Below are positions 43,778 to 52,847 of a stretch of 64,000 nucleotides of DNA, piece by piece. A program made the position numbers and the translations under genes. Each line of letters opens with the position of its first letter. The first letter of the stretch is position 1. Source of the DNA: CAYNST01 sp964434105 (GTDB lineage Bacteria; Pseudomonadota; Gammaproteobacteria; Pseudomonadales; Cellvibrionaceae); assembly GCA_964434105.1 (NCBI GenBank), contig CAYSTJ010000004.1:1-64000 (forward strand), written 5' to 3'. A model generated the notes under the pieces. It ran no database searches. It saw only the letters and a list, made by a program, of their open reading frames with translations, and was not told the origin of the DNA.

Positions 43778-44779
43778 GTGACAGAGCGTTGTAACTGGGT
43801 GGACATAGCCAAGGGCGTCAGCATTTCTCTGGTCGTATTCTGGCATGTCGTTGGCGACGCTATTTACGTCAATGAAGCACTGATCTTTCTGCGTATGCCG
43901 CTGTTCTTTTTCCTTGCAGGACTCTTCTCGGGAAAGTCGATGCGCATGGCCTGGCCATCGTTTTTGAGTATTAAAATAGGGAGCATGCTATATCTTTATA
44001 TTACTTGGGTTTTCCTGACATTTCTGCTCGTGACGGTTGCCACTGGGTTATTCCGAGGTCAGCCAGTTGATTGGTGGGCACCGTTCACCCTGTTTACAAA
44101 CCCGCCGCAAACGCTGTGGTTTATCTATGCGCTGGCGATATCCTATCTGGCAGCAAGGGCAACCTTTCGTTTGCCCTGGTTCCTCGTGCTGTCTGTGGCT
44201 ATGATTGCCTACTTTTTCAGCGTCTCGTCGGGGGACTGGCGCGGGCTGCCCTTCTATGAAAGAGTCATTCGGCTGTTTCCGTTCTTTCTGCTGGGCATGC
44301 GGGCTTTTGATCTTATTGACGCCGTGAGGGCGAACTATGCCTGGGTCGGCATCCCAGTCCTGGGCTTATTTCTGGCAGTCTCCGTATGGCTATATGGTTC
44401 ATCCTATTCATCCTGGGGCATACTGACATTGGCCGTGAGCCTGGCCGGAATTTTTTCATTATGTCTGACCTCGGCCGTCATTTCTGCCACTCGGGCGGGT
44501 GACTGGCTGGTATGGGTGGGTCAAAGTTCTCTGTACATCTATATCATGCACCGTATCGCACTGGCATACGCTGAGTTCGTGCTGGCCCGGGTCGGTCTCA
44601 GTGAGGGTCACCCAATTATCCTGGTAGGGCTTTCTCTCTTTATTATTGCCGTAACCGCAGTGGCCGGACGTCTTTTGGCCGCTCACCGTTACGGACGCTG
44701 GCTGTTTACTGCGCCCTGGATAGCCCCCAAGAGATCGTCTGTGAAGACTACCGGCGCTGTCGTGGCGGAAAATTCGTGA
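43778..44779 (+). CDS. Acyltransferase-3 family membrane protein
   Basis: A 333-residue integral membrane acyltransferase (OatA/OafB-type transmembrane domain). N-terminal NWVDIAKGVSISLVVFWHVV with the family's key His in helix 1, then LRMPLFFFLAGLFSGKS, and about ten helices. It ends with a short hydrophilic tail. It probably transfers an acyl group to a cell-surface glycan; the acceptor is unknown. GTG start with ATGGGGG upstream. The 271 bases before it contain no supported gene. Confidence 0.85.
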   Translation: MTERCNWVDIAKGVSISLVVFWHVVGDAIYVNEALIFLRMPLFFFLAGLFSGKSMRMAWPSFLSIKIGSMLYLYITWVFLTFLLVTVATGLFRGQPVDWWAPFTLFTNPPQTLWFIYALAISYLAARATFRLPWFLVLSVAMIAYFFSVSSGDWRGLPFYERVIRLFPFFLLGMRAFDLIDAVRANYAWVGIPVLGLFLAVSVWLYGSSYSSWGILTLAVSLAGIFSLCLTSAVISATRAGDWLVWVGQSSLYIYIMHRIALAYAEFVLARVGLSEGHPIILVGLSLFIIAVTAVAGRLLAAHRYGRWLFTAPWIAPKRSSVKTTGAVVAENS

Positions 44780-44799
44780 TATGAACCCCATTGATATTT

Positions 44800-44817
44800 G
44801 TTTACCGTCCAGTAAAC
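44800..44817. promoter_or_regulatory. Inverted repeat GTTTAC-N6-GTAAAC
   Basis: Perfect six-base arms around CGTCCA, between the acyltransferase and tetR genes, both of which end here. Shape fits a TetR-type operator, but no gene starts next to it, so function is uncertain. Confidence 0.3.
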
Positions 44818-44980
44818 GTTCTGTCAGTTTGTGATTTTCAGCAGATCGGAACGGCGGTTTAGTCTGGCGTGACAATGCTTGCTTCGCGCATGCCGGCCGC
44901 GGACGCCTCGGGGTTTTGGTTTCCCTAATTGTCAATGCGCGGCACCGGGGCTTTGCAGGAGCGGGGGGGGAGATTGATGC

Positions 44981-45667
44981 TCAGCCGGCGTCGCAACGTG
45001 CGGCGGCGGACTTGATGCCTTCGACCTGGATGGTCAGAAGGTGGTCCAGCACCTGCGACTGGGAGCGGGGATTTAGCGCCGAAAAACTGTCAGGCCAGTG
45101 CTCACAATAGATTGCACCCTCGACGCTGCCGGACTTGACCAAGGTACTGATGCCGTGAACCAGCGACCAGGTGCTGAAAGCGGCCAGTGCCGCCTGGTAA
45201 TCATTCAACTCGTGCCCCTGTTCGCGCAATAACTCAATCAGGGCCAGCCTGAGCATGGCTTCGGCGCAGCACCCTTCCTCCACACATTCCGGTGTAATGC
45301 GGGCGAGATCCGGCGTCCAGTTGAACAGGATATCAAACAGGTTAGGGTTGTTGACCGCAAAATCCATATAGGCGCGGGCATAGCTGCGTACCCTGTCCTC
45401 CGTGCTGTGTTCCACGGGCAGTGCTTCCGAGGCCTCGCGCATCAATTCCGACAGCTGCCGGAAGCCTCGCGTGCGCAGCTCAATCAGCAATTCGGTCTTG
45501 TCCGCAAAGTGGCCATAGACCGCGGCCGGTGTCACCCCCAGCGTTTTCGTTAGCCCGCGCAGGCTCAGCCGGTCCATGCTCTCCAGTTCCAGCGCCTGTA
45601 GCGCGGCGGTTAACAGCTCCTCTTTTAAATTGCCGTGGTGGTAGTGATGCTTCCTGGATGACTTCAT
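44981..45667 (-). CDS. TetR-family regulator
   Basis: A 228-residue transcription repressor. N-terminal HTH (about 12-60) with LKEELLTAALQALE, LSLRGLTKTLGVTPAAVYGHFADKTELLIEL, and a ligand domain of the WHG/TetR_C_33 type (FAVNNPNLFDILF, FSTWSLVHGISTLVKSG). It lies downstream of the RND operon on the same strand, 151 bases after the beta-barrel gene, so it may be its fourth gene or have its own promoter. The probable operator is the inverted repeat in front of that operon; this link is inference. Confidence 0.87.
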   Translation of the reverse strand: MKSSRKHHYHHGNLKEELLTAALQALELESMDRLSLRGLTKTLGVTPAAVYGHFADKTELLIELRTRGFRQLSELMREASEALPVEHSTEDRVRSYARAYMDFAVNNPNLFDILFNWTPDLARITPECVEEGCCAEAMLRLALIELLREQGHELNDYQAALAAFSTWSLVHGISTLVKSGSVEGAIYCEHWPDSFSALNPRSQSQVLDHLLTIQVEGIKSAAARCDAG

Positions 45668-45818
45668 ATCTCGGGATTGCCTCGGGTCTGTTGACGCATA
45701 GTATAGCCAAATGGCTCCAGGCCAGCTTACCCTATACGCCTGTCCGGGGCCATCTGGCCACCCATTGCGGGGTCAAATAAGCGAGACACTTCAGTCTGTC
45801 CTTGCAGCAGGTTCGTCC

Positions 45819-47192
45819 TTACAGCAGGTTCCAGCGGAGGGTCAGCAGCAGTGTATCGTTGTGACGAGAATCGAAGAGCAGTTGCCCGTCCGAGGTGGCC
45901 TGGTATGCAATCAGGCTGAGCCCGACCGACCAGTGATCAGACAGACTCCAGTCAGCAGATGTGCGCCATACCTGACCCTGCCCGCCCATCAGCCGCAACG
46001 CCAGACCACCCAGCTCAAGCCGTTCGTTCAGCAAGGCATAACGTATGCGCAGTGCCTGTCCTGTTTGCCATTGCGCGTCCACCAGCGAGGGCTCGTGGTT
46101 CCGGGTATGTCGCCAGCTGAATTCGCCGGTGATGGTCAGGTTGTTGATGCCATTGAACGCCGCAGCCGCCATGGCCCGCCATTGATCATGGGGCCGCCAG
46201 TTTGTCAGCGGGTCCCGGGTGGCCATGCGGGTGTTATGGTGCCAGGCCTGTTCTGTCTTCAACAGCCAGTTGCCGCGTACCGTCTGTACGGCCAGCCCGG
46301 CCACCTGTTGGCGCCAGGGTGCGAACACAACCGATTGCAGCGCCCCCACACTGTCATGGCTTTGTGGGTCGCTCCACAGCCAGTCTGTCGGCGCCATGTC
46401 GAAACTGTACACATCAGCCAGCATCCACTGGACGTCCAGGCCGGGTTGGCGGGTATGCCAGCGTGCAGCCCATCCTGGTTTGTCGTCGTTCCTGACGTGC
46501 ACGGCGACATTGCCATTTTCGGGTTGGCGTAGCCGTATGTAAGGATCGAATTCATCAAAGGCCGCCGGCTGCCGATCGCCGGGCATGGCCGGCAGTAGAA
46601 TCAGGTCAAGCTGGTTGCGCCAGGTGAAAGAGGCTGCCGGCACCGGCAGGCGCAGGGCTTCCAGGTCTTCCTGCCCCGGCCAGCGCTGATCACGCCGGGC
46701 CAGTACGTCGGTTACTTTCTGGGTCTCGGACTCGCCCCAGGCCAGTGTCTGCACACCGGCTTTGAACCACCAGTCGCGGGTTTTCCAGGCAAGATAGCTG
46801 TCGGAAATCTCCCGTCGCCAGCGTCGTGCGGAACGCTGTGCCGGTGTCAGTGCGTAGCCCGTCCAGTAACCACCCTGTTCCAGGTCGGGCAGCCAGTCCT
46901 GCACCAGCGATCCGGCGATGCGCACCTGCCAGTTGGCCTGTCGCCAGTCCAGCTCCGCGTATAGCTCCGACTCGGTGCGGGTCAGGTCGGCGCGGTCCCG
47001 ACTATAAGGGGCCGCCGGACGACGGTAACCCCAACCGGTTTTCTGTTGCAGCCACGCTTTTGAGGTCCATGGCGTTCCGGCCGTTGGTTTATTCCCGGTG
47101 CGGGTCGTCGGTACACTTTGGAAAAAGTCGTCGGTTGCGCTTGCGGCTGCGCCAGTTGCCATTACCACGAGTGCAAAAAGGTATTTGTGCAT
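45819..47192 (-). CDS. Outer-membrane beta-barrel protein of an RND operon
   Basis: 457 residues. Signal peptide (ATGAAASA), then many alternating amphipathic strands rich in Trp, Arg and Tyr, with DSYLAWKTRDWWFKAGVQTLAWGESE (a DUF1302/alginate-export-like pattern) and a final strand TLLLTLRWNLL. Start chosen at 47192 with GGAA upstream; ATG-like 47225 would overlap the previous gene. Third in a minus-strand operon with an RND permease and a LolA-like protein. It would be the outer-membrane part of that export system. Exact family not certain. Confidence 0.7.
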   Translation of the reverse strand: MHKYLFALVVMATGAAASATDDFFQSVPTTRTGNKPTAGTPWTSKAWLQQKTGWGYRRPAAPYSRDRADLTRTESELYAELDWRQANWQVRIAGSLVQDWLPDLEQGGYWTGYALTPAQRSARRWRREISDSYLAWKTRDWWFKAGVQTLAWGESETQKVTDVLARRDQRWPGQEDLEALRLPVPAASFTWRNQLDLILLPAMPGDRQPAAFDEFDPYIRLRQPENGNVAVHVRNDDKPGWAARWHTRQPGLDVQWMLADVYSFDMAPTDWLWSDPQSHDSVGALQSVVFAPWRQQVAGLAVQTVRGNWLLKTEQAWHHNTRMATRDPLTNWRPHDQWRAMAAAAFNGINNLTITGEFSWRHTRNHEPSLVDAQWQTGQALRIRYALLNERLELGGLALRLMGGQGQVWRTSADWSLSDHWSVGLSLIAYQATSDGQLLFDSRHNDTLLLTLRWNLL

Positions 47193-47221
47193 GAATAATT
47201 CCGAAGCGGACCACCAGGTTT

Positions 47222-48031
47222 TCAAAGCCCGCGCTGCATGGCCTGAGTAGAAAACAGCGATTCATCGGCGTGCTGGTTGTACACCACGTTGCGGAACTGA
47301 AATACACTGGCATGCTCGCGCTCGCCGTTACGCGTGGTAATCATCTGCAATCGCATTGGCGTCCAGATGTCGTCGATTTTTTCCAATTGTTGGGCGCTGA
47401 AATACTTGATGCGTTTGCCCCGGGTTACCCAGATCTTGCCTTGCACCTGCACAAAGTTGTCTTTGCGAATCCACAGGTGTGATTTTTCGTAGCCTGTTTC
47501 ACGGGCTACCCTGTCCGCGAACTCCGGTTTGGGTGTCGATTCAATCAGCCAGGTTTCTGCATCATCCACCCGGGCTTTATCGTCAAGAATTTTATAGTTA
47601 TACCAGTCGATATTAACGCCGTTGATATCGGAGTAAGTGAAGTCGCTCCCCATAAATGCGCCGGAACGGTCACCCGCCGCCACCCGTCGTACCTGCTTCA
47701 GCGCCGGCAGGTACAGCCATGAATCGTCATCCCTGGCGGCACTGTAATCGAAATTCATGTAAGCCGTGCCCGCCACATCGGTAGGTGCCAAAAAAAAGGA
47801 CACGGTTTTCTCCACCTCGGGCGTCTCCATCGAATACAACTGAATGTCGCGTACCCGTTCACGATGTCGCCGGTCAATCAGTATCAGTTGGGCCAGGGCG
47901 CTGGATGAATCTCCGGTATAGCGTGAGTCCATCTTCTCGACAATGGCGGCCGCGCTCAGGCTATTGGCGAAGGCGGGTCCGGTGGCAAGCCCGGTGATCA
48001 GGGCAATCAGCAGTGTGTAAATTATGTTCAT
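47222..48031 (-). CDS. LolA-like outer-membrane lipoprotein-sorting protein
   Basis: A 269-residue periplasmic protein with a signal peptide (GPAFA). It matches the COG2834 pattern: LSAAAIVEKMDSRYTGDSSS at the start, DDSWLYLPALKQVRRVAAGDRSGAFMGSDFTYSDI, and QGKIWVTRGKRIKYFSAQQLEKIDDIWTPMRLQM. The half-barrel LolA/LolB fold binds lipid-like ligands. Its start overlaps the RND stop as ATGA, so it is coupled to it; together they probably move a lipid or hydrophobic substrate. Substrate unknown. Confidence 0.87.
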   Translation of the reverse strand: MNIIYTLLIALITGLATGPAFANSLSAAAIVEKMDSRYTGDSSSALAQLILIDRRHRERVRDIQLYSMETPEVEKTVSFFLAPTDVAGTAYMNFDYSAARDDDSWLYLPALKQVRRVAAGDRSGAFMGSDFTYSDINGVNIDWYNYKILDDKARVDDAETWLIESTPKPEFADRVARETGYEKSHLWIRKDNFVQVQGKIWVTRGKRIKYFSAQQLEKIDDIWTPMRLQMITTRNGEREHASVFQFRNVVYNQHADESLFSTQAMQRGL

Positions 48032-50379
48032 GATGGCGTCACGTCTCCAGTGGTGATGGAAGTGGGTTGGAGGGATTGCGGGGTCGCCCGGCCATCCACG
48101 AGATAGAGCAGGGCGGGCAGGAAGATGAGGTCGCCGAGCAGGGCCAGCACCATAATGGTGGCGGCAAACAGGCCAATGTAAATGTAGGGAATAAAGGACC
48201 CCAGCAGCATGACGGAAAAACCGGAAACCAGCACGATGGAGGTAAATACCACAGCCCGGCCGGCTTCGGTCATAGCGCGGGTAATGGCCTGGTGCGCGTC
48301 ACTGCCCGCACGTCGTGCCAGCAGATAGCGGTTCATGACGTGAATGGCATCATCCACAGCAATCCCCATGGTCATGGCGCCAACAATCATTGTGCCCAGA
48401 TTCAGCGGGATGTTGAGCAGCACCAGCAGGGCGCCGGTCATCAGGATGGGCACCACACTCGGGATCAGTGCAACCAGACCGTATTTCACGGAGCGGAACA
48501 GCACGATAAAACTCAGGCCGATCACCGTCAGTGCGATCAGGAACGAGCGGACCATGCCCTGGCTGATATAGCTGTCCTGCGCGTTGTACATCACCAGGCT
48601 GCCAGTCTGTTCAACCGCAAGATCCGGGTGTACCTGTTCCAGATGGGAACGTACCCGCGCCAGGAAAGCCGACGTTTCGCTGGCAGCCATATTGCGGATG
48701 GGTACACTCAGGCGCAGATAGCGCTCATGAAAATCCTTGGCATCGGTCAGGTCTTCCTCCGGCCCGGTGTTGTCATAGAGCAGGAGGAACTGGGCGGCCA
48801 TTTCCCGGCTGTCGGGCAACTCGAACCACTCCGGCGCATCGTAGTGCAGGGCCTTGTTGATCTGCTTCTGAAAATCGACCAGAGAATTGACGGCGCCGGT
48901 TTCGGGTTGCGCTTCCAGCCACTGCTGCAGACGATCCACTGATTGCAGCAGGGCGGGCGCGTGAATGCCGCCGTCTTCACCGCTGTCGATGATCATGTCA
49001 ATATTCTGGGTGCCATTGTATTCTCGATCGAAGTACAGAAGATCGGCGCGGGCGGGGTTGTCCGGTTTGAAATAGGTTATGAAATTGGCATCGACCTGGA
49101 TAGCCGGGAGCAGCCATAGACTACCGCCCAGCAACAGCGCACCCAGCAGCAGAATGAGCCGACGCCAGCGCCAGGTCAGGTCCGGAATACGCTGCGTCAG
49201 GCGGAACACCAGGCCGGTATCCACCGCATGCAACGTTCCGCGGGAAAGCGCACTGACGAAACTGAGCAGCGCCGGCATCACGGTCATGGCGGCGAGAAAT
49301 AGCAGCATGGTGCCAATCGCACCCAGCCATGCAAAGTGTTGCACCGGCACAAGATCGGTTGCGCCGAGGGCAAAAAAACCGGCGGCCGTGGTTAATGCCG
49401 TGTAAAACGCCGGCATCCATAAATGCTCGATGGCGGCACTGGCAGCGGCTGGCGGGGAGAGGCCCCGCGCGCGGAAATGGTAGAACGTCACCAGTACGTG
49501 AACCGAGATGCCGATACCAATAATGATCAGCGCGGGGATCAATGCCGACTCCACCACGGAATGCGGCCAGCCCAGCAGACCTTGAATGCCGGTAACCAGT
49601 AAACTGCCGGTCCCGATGACAACCCAGGGCATCAGCATCCCGGTCCAGGACCGAAAGCTGAAAAACAGTATCACAATCATGAGCAGAGCCATGGTGGGAT
49701 TGATCCAGGCCTGATCCCGCTTGGTCAGTACTTCAAACTGTTCAGTAAAAACCGGTTGGCCACTCAGATGCAGGGGAAAGCCGCGCTCATGAAACTGCCG
49801 TTGATCGATAAACGCCCGGGTCGCTCGCATCAAAGACATGGTCCGGTCGGTGCTCCCCGCTTCATACCGGACCCGGGCGGCGATTCGGGTGTGGCGCAGG
49901 TCATCGGTGATCAGGGTGTCCATGGCCATCGGCTCGTTCACGATGATACGGCGGGCCCGTGACAGCGCCTGCGGATCCCGGATGTCTTCAATCAGTTCAT
50001 CGGTCGCCAGCAGACCGCCGTCAGAATGGGTGTATTCGTACTTACTGAGTGAGCGCACCTGGCTAACTTCCGGCCGCGATTCGAGAAAGTCGGTCAGCTC
50101 GTGGACAACCTGCAGCGTGGCCGGGGTAAAAACATCCGTATCATCCCCGGCAGCCGTTACGCCAATGAACAGGTATTCAACGTCCCCAAACAGATCGAGC
50201 AGGCGATGGAACGCGCTCAGATTGGGATCACCCTGAACAAAATAGCTTTCATTGGAATTGTCATAACGAATGTTGCTGACGGGAAAGAGGGAGGCCGCGG
50301 ATGCAACGACCGCGAAGACAAGCACAGGCCAGCGTTGGCTGATGACCAGCCGGGCCCAGCTGCGTATAAAAGCATTCAC
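48028..50379 (-). CDS. MMPL/RND-family exporter
   Basis: A 783-residue RND transporter of the MMPL/HpnN group, with no adaptor gene. Two similar halves, each with an N-terminal helix, a large periplasmic loop, and a five-helix block (first half around IGIGISVHVLVTFYHFRA; second around GAMTMGIAVDDAIHVMNRY). The helix-4-type Asp pair is seen in GIAVDDAIH. GTG 50379 chosen as start because GGAG lies six bases upstream; a TTG at 50412 is less likely. Leads the operon RND - LolA-like - barrel. MMPL proteins of this type export hydrophobic molecules or lipids. Confidence 0.9.
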   Translation of the reverse strand: MNAFIRSWARLVISQRWPVLVFAVVASAASLFPVSNIRYDNSNESYFVQGDPNLSAFHRLLDLFGDVEYLFIGVTAAGDDTDVFTPATLQVVHELTDFLESRPEVSQVRSLSKYEYTHSDGGLLATDELIEDIRDPQALSRARRIIVNEPMAMDTLITDDLRHTRIAARVRYEAGSTDRTMSLMRATRAFIDQRQFHERGFPLHLSGQPVFTEQFEVLTKRDQAWINPTMALLMIVILFFSFRSWTGMLMPWVVIGTGSLLVTGIQGLLGWPHSVVESALIPALIIIGIGISVHVLVTFYHFRARGLSPPAAASAAIEHLWMPAFYTALTTAAGFFALGATDLVPVQHFAWLGAIGTMLLFLAAMTVMPALLSFVSALSRGTLHAVDTGLVFRLTQRIPDLTWRWRRLILLLGALLLGGSLWLLPAIQVDANFITYFKPDNPARADLLYFDREYNGTQNIDMIIDSGEDGGIHAPALLQSVDRLQQWLEAQPETGAVNSLVDFQKQINKALHYDAPEWFELPDSREMAAQFLLLYDNTGPEEDLTDAKDFHERYLRLSVPIRNMAASETSAFLARVRSHLEQVHPDLAVEQTGSLVMYNAQDSYISQGMVRSFLIALTVIGLSFIVLFRSVKYGLVALIPSVVPILMTGALLVLLNIPLNLGTMIVGAMTMGIAVDDAIHVMNRYLLARRAGSDAHQAITRAMTEAGRAVVFTSIVLVSGFSVMLLGSFIPYIYIGLFAATIMVLALLGDLIFLPALLYLVDGRATPQSLQPTSITTGDVTPS

Positions 50380-50413
50380 GGGGAAGCTCCAGGTGTGGGG
50401 GCGAGGAATCAAA

Positions 50414-50442
50414 CTTTACAGTGTTAACTTGTCGGTGTAAAG
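50414..50442 (-). promoter_or_regulatory. Promoter and inverted-repeat operator of the RND operon
   Basis: On the minus strand TTTACA and TAAAGT stand 17 bases apart, a good -35/-10 pair. The same bases form an inverted repeat, CTTTACA with TGTAAAG (arms 50414-50420 and 50436-50442). It lies 35 bases before the start codon. A repressor such as the TetR product would occlude the promoter. Confidence 0.6.
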
Positions 50443-50571
50443 ATAGAATTGGGCGATTTCAGGCAGATTGCCGCAGCATGAACACGCAGGTAGATAGGAT
50501 ACGCAAAAAGCGTGAGCTGGTGCAGATTGTGCACACCGGTGTTGCTGTCCCTGACAATCGAGCGAATGCGA

Positions 50572-51690
50572 ATGACGACGGGTGATATTGTAAAAATGGC
50601 AACCGCCAGGCCCCGACTGACACCACTGACTGGCGGGCGGATAGACGCGATTGATCTCGCGCGGGGTGTGGCGGTCACATTGATGATCCTGAATCACGGG
50701 GTTAAAGGTCTGCTGCCGTTCGAGGCTTTTCCGGACTGGGGGCTTGTCCCGGTGCATATGAGCACCCGGTTTGCATCGTCACTTTTTATTATCGTGTTCG
50801 GTATCGGGCTGGCTATTGCCTACCTGCCAAAAGTTGACGATGCGGACTGGCCGCGTCGGCGTTTGAAGCTGTTGCTGACCGGGGTGATTATTTTCTTCTG
50901 GTATAAGGTGCTCACCATTTTTGAAATGCTGACGTTCGAGCCGCAGCAGATTATGGACGCACTCCTGTTCCGGCAATTCCCGTCTTTTGTCGAAATTCTC
51001 GGGTTTTATGCCATTGCCCTATTGTGGATCCCGTTTTTTCTGCCCCTGTGGAGCCGTATGCCGCTGTGGGCGCGTCTGCTAAGCCCGGTGCTGCTGGCAC
51101 TGACCTCGACCCTGCTGCTTCGGTATTTTCATTTCTGGGGCAATCAGCCGCTGCAGGCACTGCTTGTTGAACATGAAGATCATTACACCTGGGGTCAGCT
51201 TGCGCGCGCGCCGCTGGTGCTGCTCGGTTTATTGCTGGGTGAACTGATAGCGCGTTACTACCGTACACCGGCAAGAGGGCGTTTGTGTCTGTGCTTTGCG
51301 ATGGTTTCGCTGGCATTATTTCTTGCCTGGATGGCGGCCTCAGCGCCGGATCTGCGCCAGGCCATGCTGGCCGTTGCCTACAATGAGGGCAAGCATCCGC
51401 CCGAGGCGGCCTTTATGCTGTTCAGTGTGGGCGGTGCGTTCGGGATTCTCGCATTGGCGCTGTTTGGTGGCGCACCCCTGGCAAGGGCGTTGCGCGCCAT
51501 TACCATTATTGGCAGCAACGCTTTAAGGGCGTTTATTTTCCATATTTTTGTAATCTTTGTGCTTTTTCGGTACCTGCTGGGTTACTGGCACACCATCACA
51601 TACCACCATGCGCTGACACTGACGATATGCCTTATTTTTGCAACAGCGGTCTGGATAAAACTGAGCGACTGGATAAAGGCCCGCGCCTGA
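50572..51690 (+). CDS. HGSNAT-like (DUF1624) membrane acyltransferase
   Basis: About 372 residues with roughly ten helices. Opens RIDAIDLARGVAVTLMILNHGVK, which is the heparan-alpha-glucosaminide N-acetyltransferase catalytic/DUF1624 signature with conserved Asp, Arg and His. Later MSTRFASSLFIIVFGIGLA and RAITIIGSNALRAFIFHI. It probably acetylates a glycan or amino-sugar using cytoplasmic acetyl-CoA; the acceptor is unknown. The start is uncertain among ATGs at 50566, 50572 and 50596. Its end overlaps the next gene by 64 bases, which suggests coupling to the two serine hydrolases. Confidence 0.8.
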   Translation: MTTGDIVKMATARPRLTPLTGGRIDAIDLARGVAVTLMILNHGVKGLLPFEAFPDWGLVPVHMSTRFASSLFIIVFGIGLAIAYLPKVDDADWPRRRLKLLLTGVIIFFWYKVLTIFEMLTFEPQQIMDALLFRQFPSFVEILGFYAIALLWIPFFLPLWSRMPLWARLLSPVLLALTSTLLLRYFHFWGNQPLQALLVEHEDHYTWGQLARAPLVLLGLLLGELIARYYRTPARGRLCLCFAMVSLALFLAWMAASAPDLRQAMLAVAYNEGKHPPEAAFMLFSVGGAFGILALALFGGAPLARALRAITIIGSNALRAFIFHIFVIFVLFRYLLGYWHTITYHHALTLTICLIFATAVWIKLSDWIKARA

Positions 51691-52847
51691 CCCTGGTGAC
51701 CCTGCTGGTTTGCCTTATTGGCACGGCGGTTTTACCGGTAGCGGCAAACGCGCACCCCCAGCCCGCCGGCAGCAGCATGCCGGGCTGGGCTGCCAATCTG
51801 CAGAAGAGCCTGATTCAGGCCGACGCTGCGCATGACGGTGAGCTGGGCGTCTACATCAAGGATCTGCACAGTGGTGTGACAGTGACGCTGCGCGGTGACG
51901 AAGCCTGGTATCTGGCTTCGGCGATTAAAGTGCCGGTGGCGATTGTCCTGTTGCAGGATATTGAACAGGGCAAGTATTCGCTGGATTCCAAAGTAAAGCT
52001 GGGGGAAGCGGATTATGTCGACGGTGCAGGCCAGACCAACTGGCACGGACCGGGCACGGAACTGACCGTGCGTTTCCTGCTTGAACAAATGCTGATGCTC
52101 AGTGACAACACAGCCTCGGACCTGTTGATCAGGCTGGTGGGACTGGAACGAGTTAATCAGTTGCTGGAGGACCTGGTGCCGGGCGGTTTCGGCCCGGTGA
52201 CGACCCTGGCGGACGTTCGCCGCCATGTCTACAGCGGCTTTCATCGCAATGCGCATAATCTCAGTGGCCGGGATTTCCTGGCGCTGAAAAAGCAGAATGA
52301 GGAGCAGCAGCGCATTCAGTTGCTGGCGGAATTGCTGGGTGTGAATGCCCTGGACTTTGCCATGCCCGATATCAACAGCGTTTTCGACGCGTATTACGCC
52401 ACCAACCTGAACGGCGGGCAGTTGACGGCCTATGGCGCACTGTTGGAGGCAATAGCGACGGGCAAGGCGTTATCGCCGACGATGACGGCGTACCTTCTGG
52501 AGGTGATGTCGGGCACCCGCACCGGTGCCCGGCGCATAAAGGCGACCCTCCCGGATCAGGTGATCTTCGCCCATAAGACGGGGACGCAGTATCGACGCGC
52601 CTGCGATATGGGCGTTGTGCTGAAAAAGACCGGTACAAAAACCGGTGAGCAGGACACTGTGCGGCCCCGGCGCCCGATCGTAGTTGCTGCCTGTAGCCGG
52701 AATTTCAACGAACTGGCCAGTGCGGAAGCTGCGATGCGTGCCGTGGGGCGCGCGCTGAGCCAGTCAGGCATTTTTGACCAATCAGCGACAGGGGGTGTGA
52801 CATGGTGGCAGAACGCGGCAGAGTCAACGGGTCCGCAACCCGAATAG
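51627..52847 (+). CDS. Class-A-beta-lactamase-fold serine hydrolase 1
   Basis: 406 residues, exported (hydrophobic segment about 21-40 ending ANA). Three active-site elements are in order: Ser98-x-x-Lys101 in SAIK, SDN at 159-161, and KTG at 317-319 in AHKTGTQ. No clear omega-loop Glu-x-x-Leu-Asn is seen, so it may be a penicillin-interacting hydrolase or carboxypeptidase and not a true beta-lactamase. The ATG at 51627 lies inside the preceding gene; a GTG at 51696 is an alternative that keeps most of the signal. Confidence 0.82.
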   Translation: MPYFCNSGLDKTERLDKGPRLTLVTLLVCLIGTAVLPVAANAHPQPAGSSMPGWAANLQKSLIQADAAHDGELGVYIKDLHSGVTVTLRGDEAWYLASAIKVPVAIVLLQDIEQGKYSLDSKVKLGEADYVDGAGQTNWHGPGTELTVRFLLEQMLMLSDNTASDLLIRLVGLERVNQLLEDLVPGGFGPVTTLADVRRHVYSGFHRNAHNLSGRDFLALKKQNEEQQRIQLLAELLGVNALDFAMPDINSVFDAYYATNLNGGQLTAYGALLEAIATGKALSPTMTAYLLEVMSGTRTGARRIKATLPDQVIFAHKTGTQYRRACDMGVVLKKTGTKTGEQDTVRPRRPIVVAACSRNFNELASAEAAMRAVGRALSQSGIFDQSATGGVTWWQNAAESTGPQPE

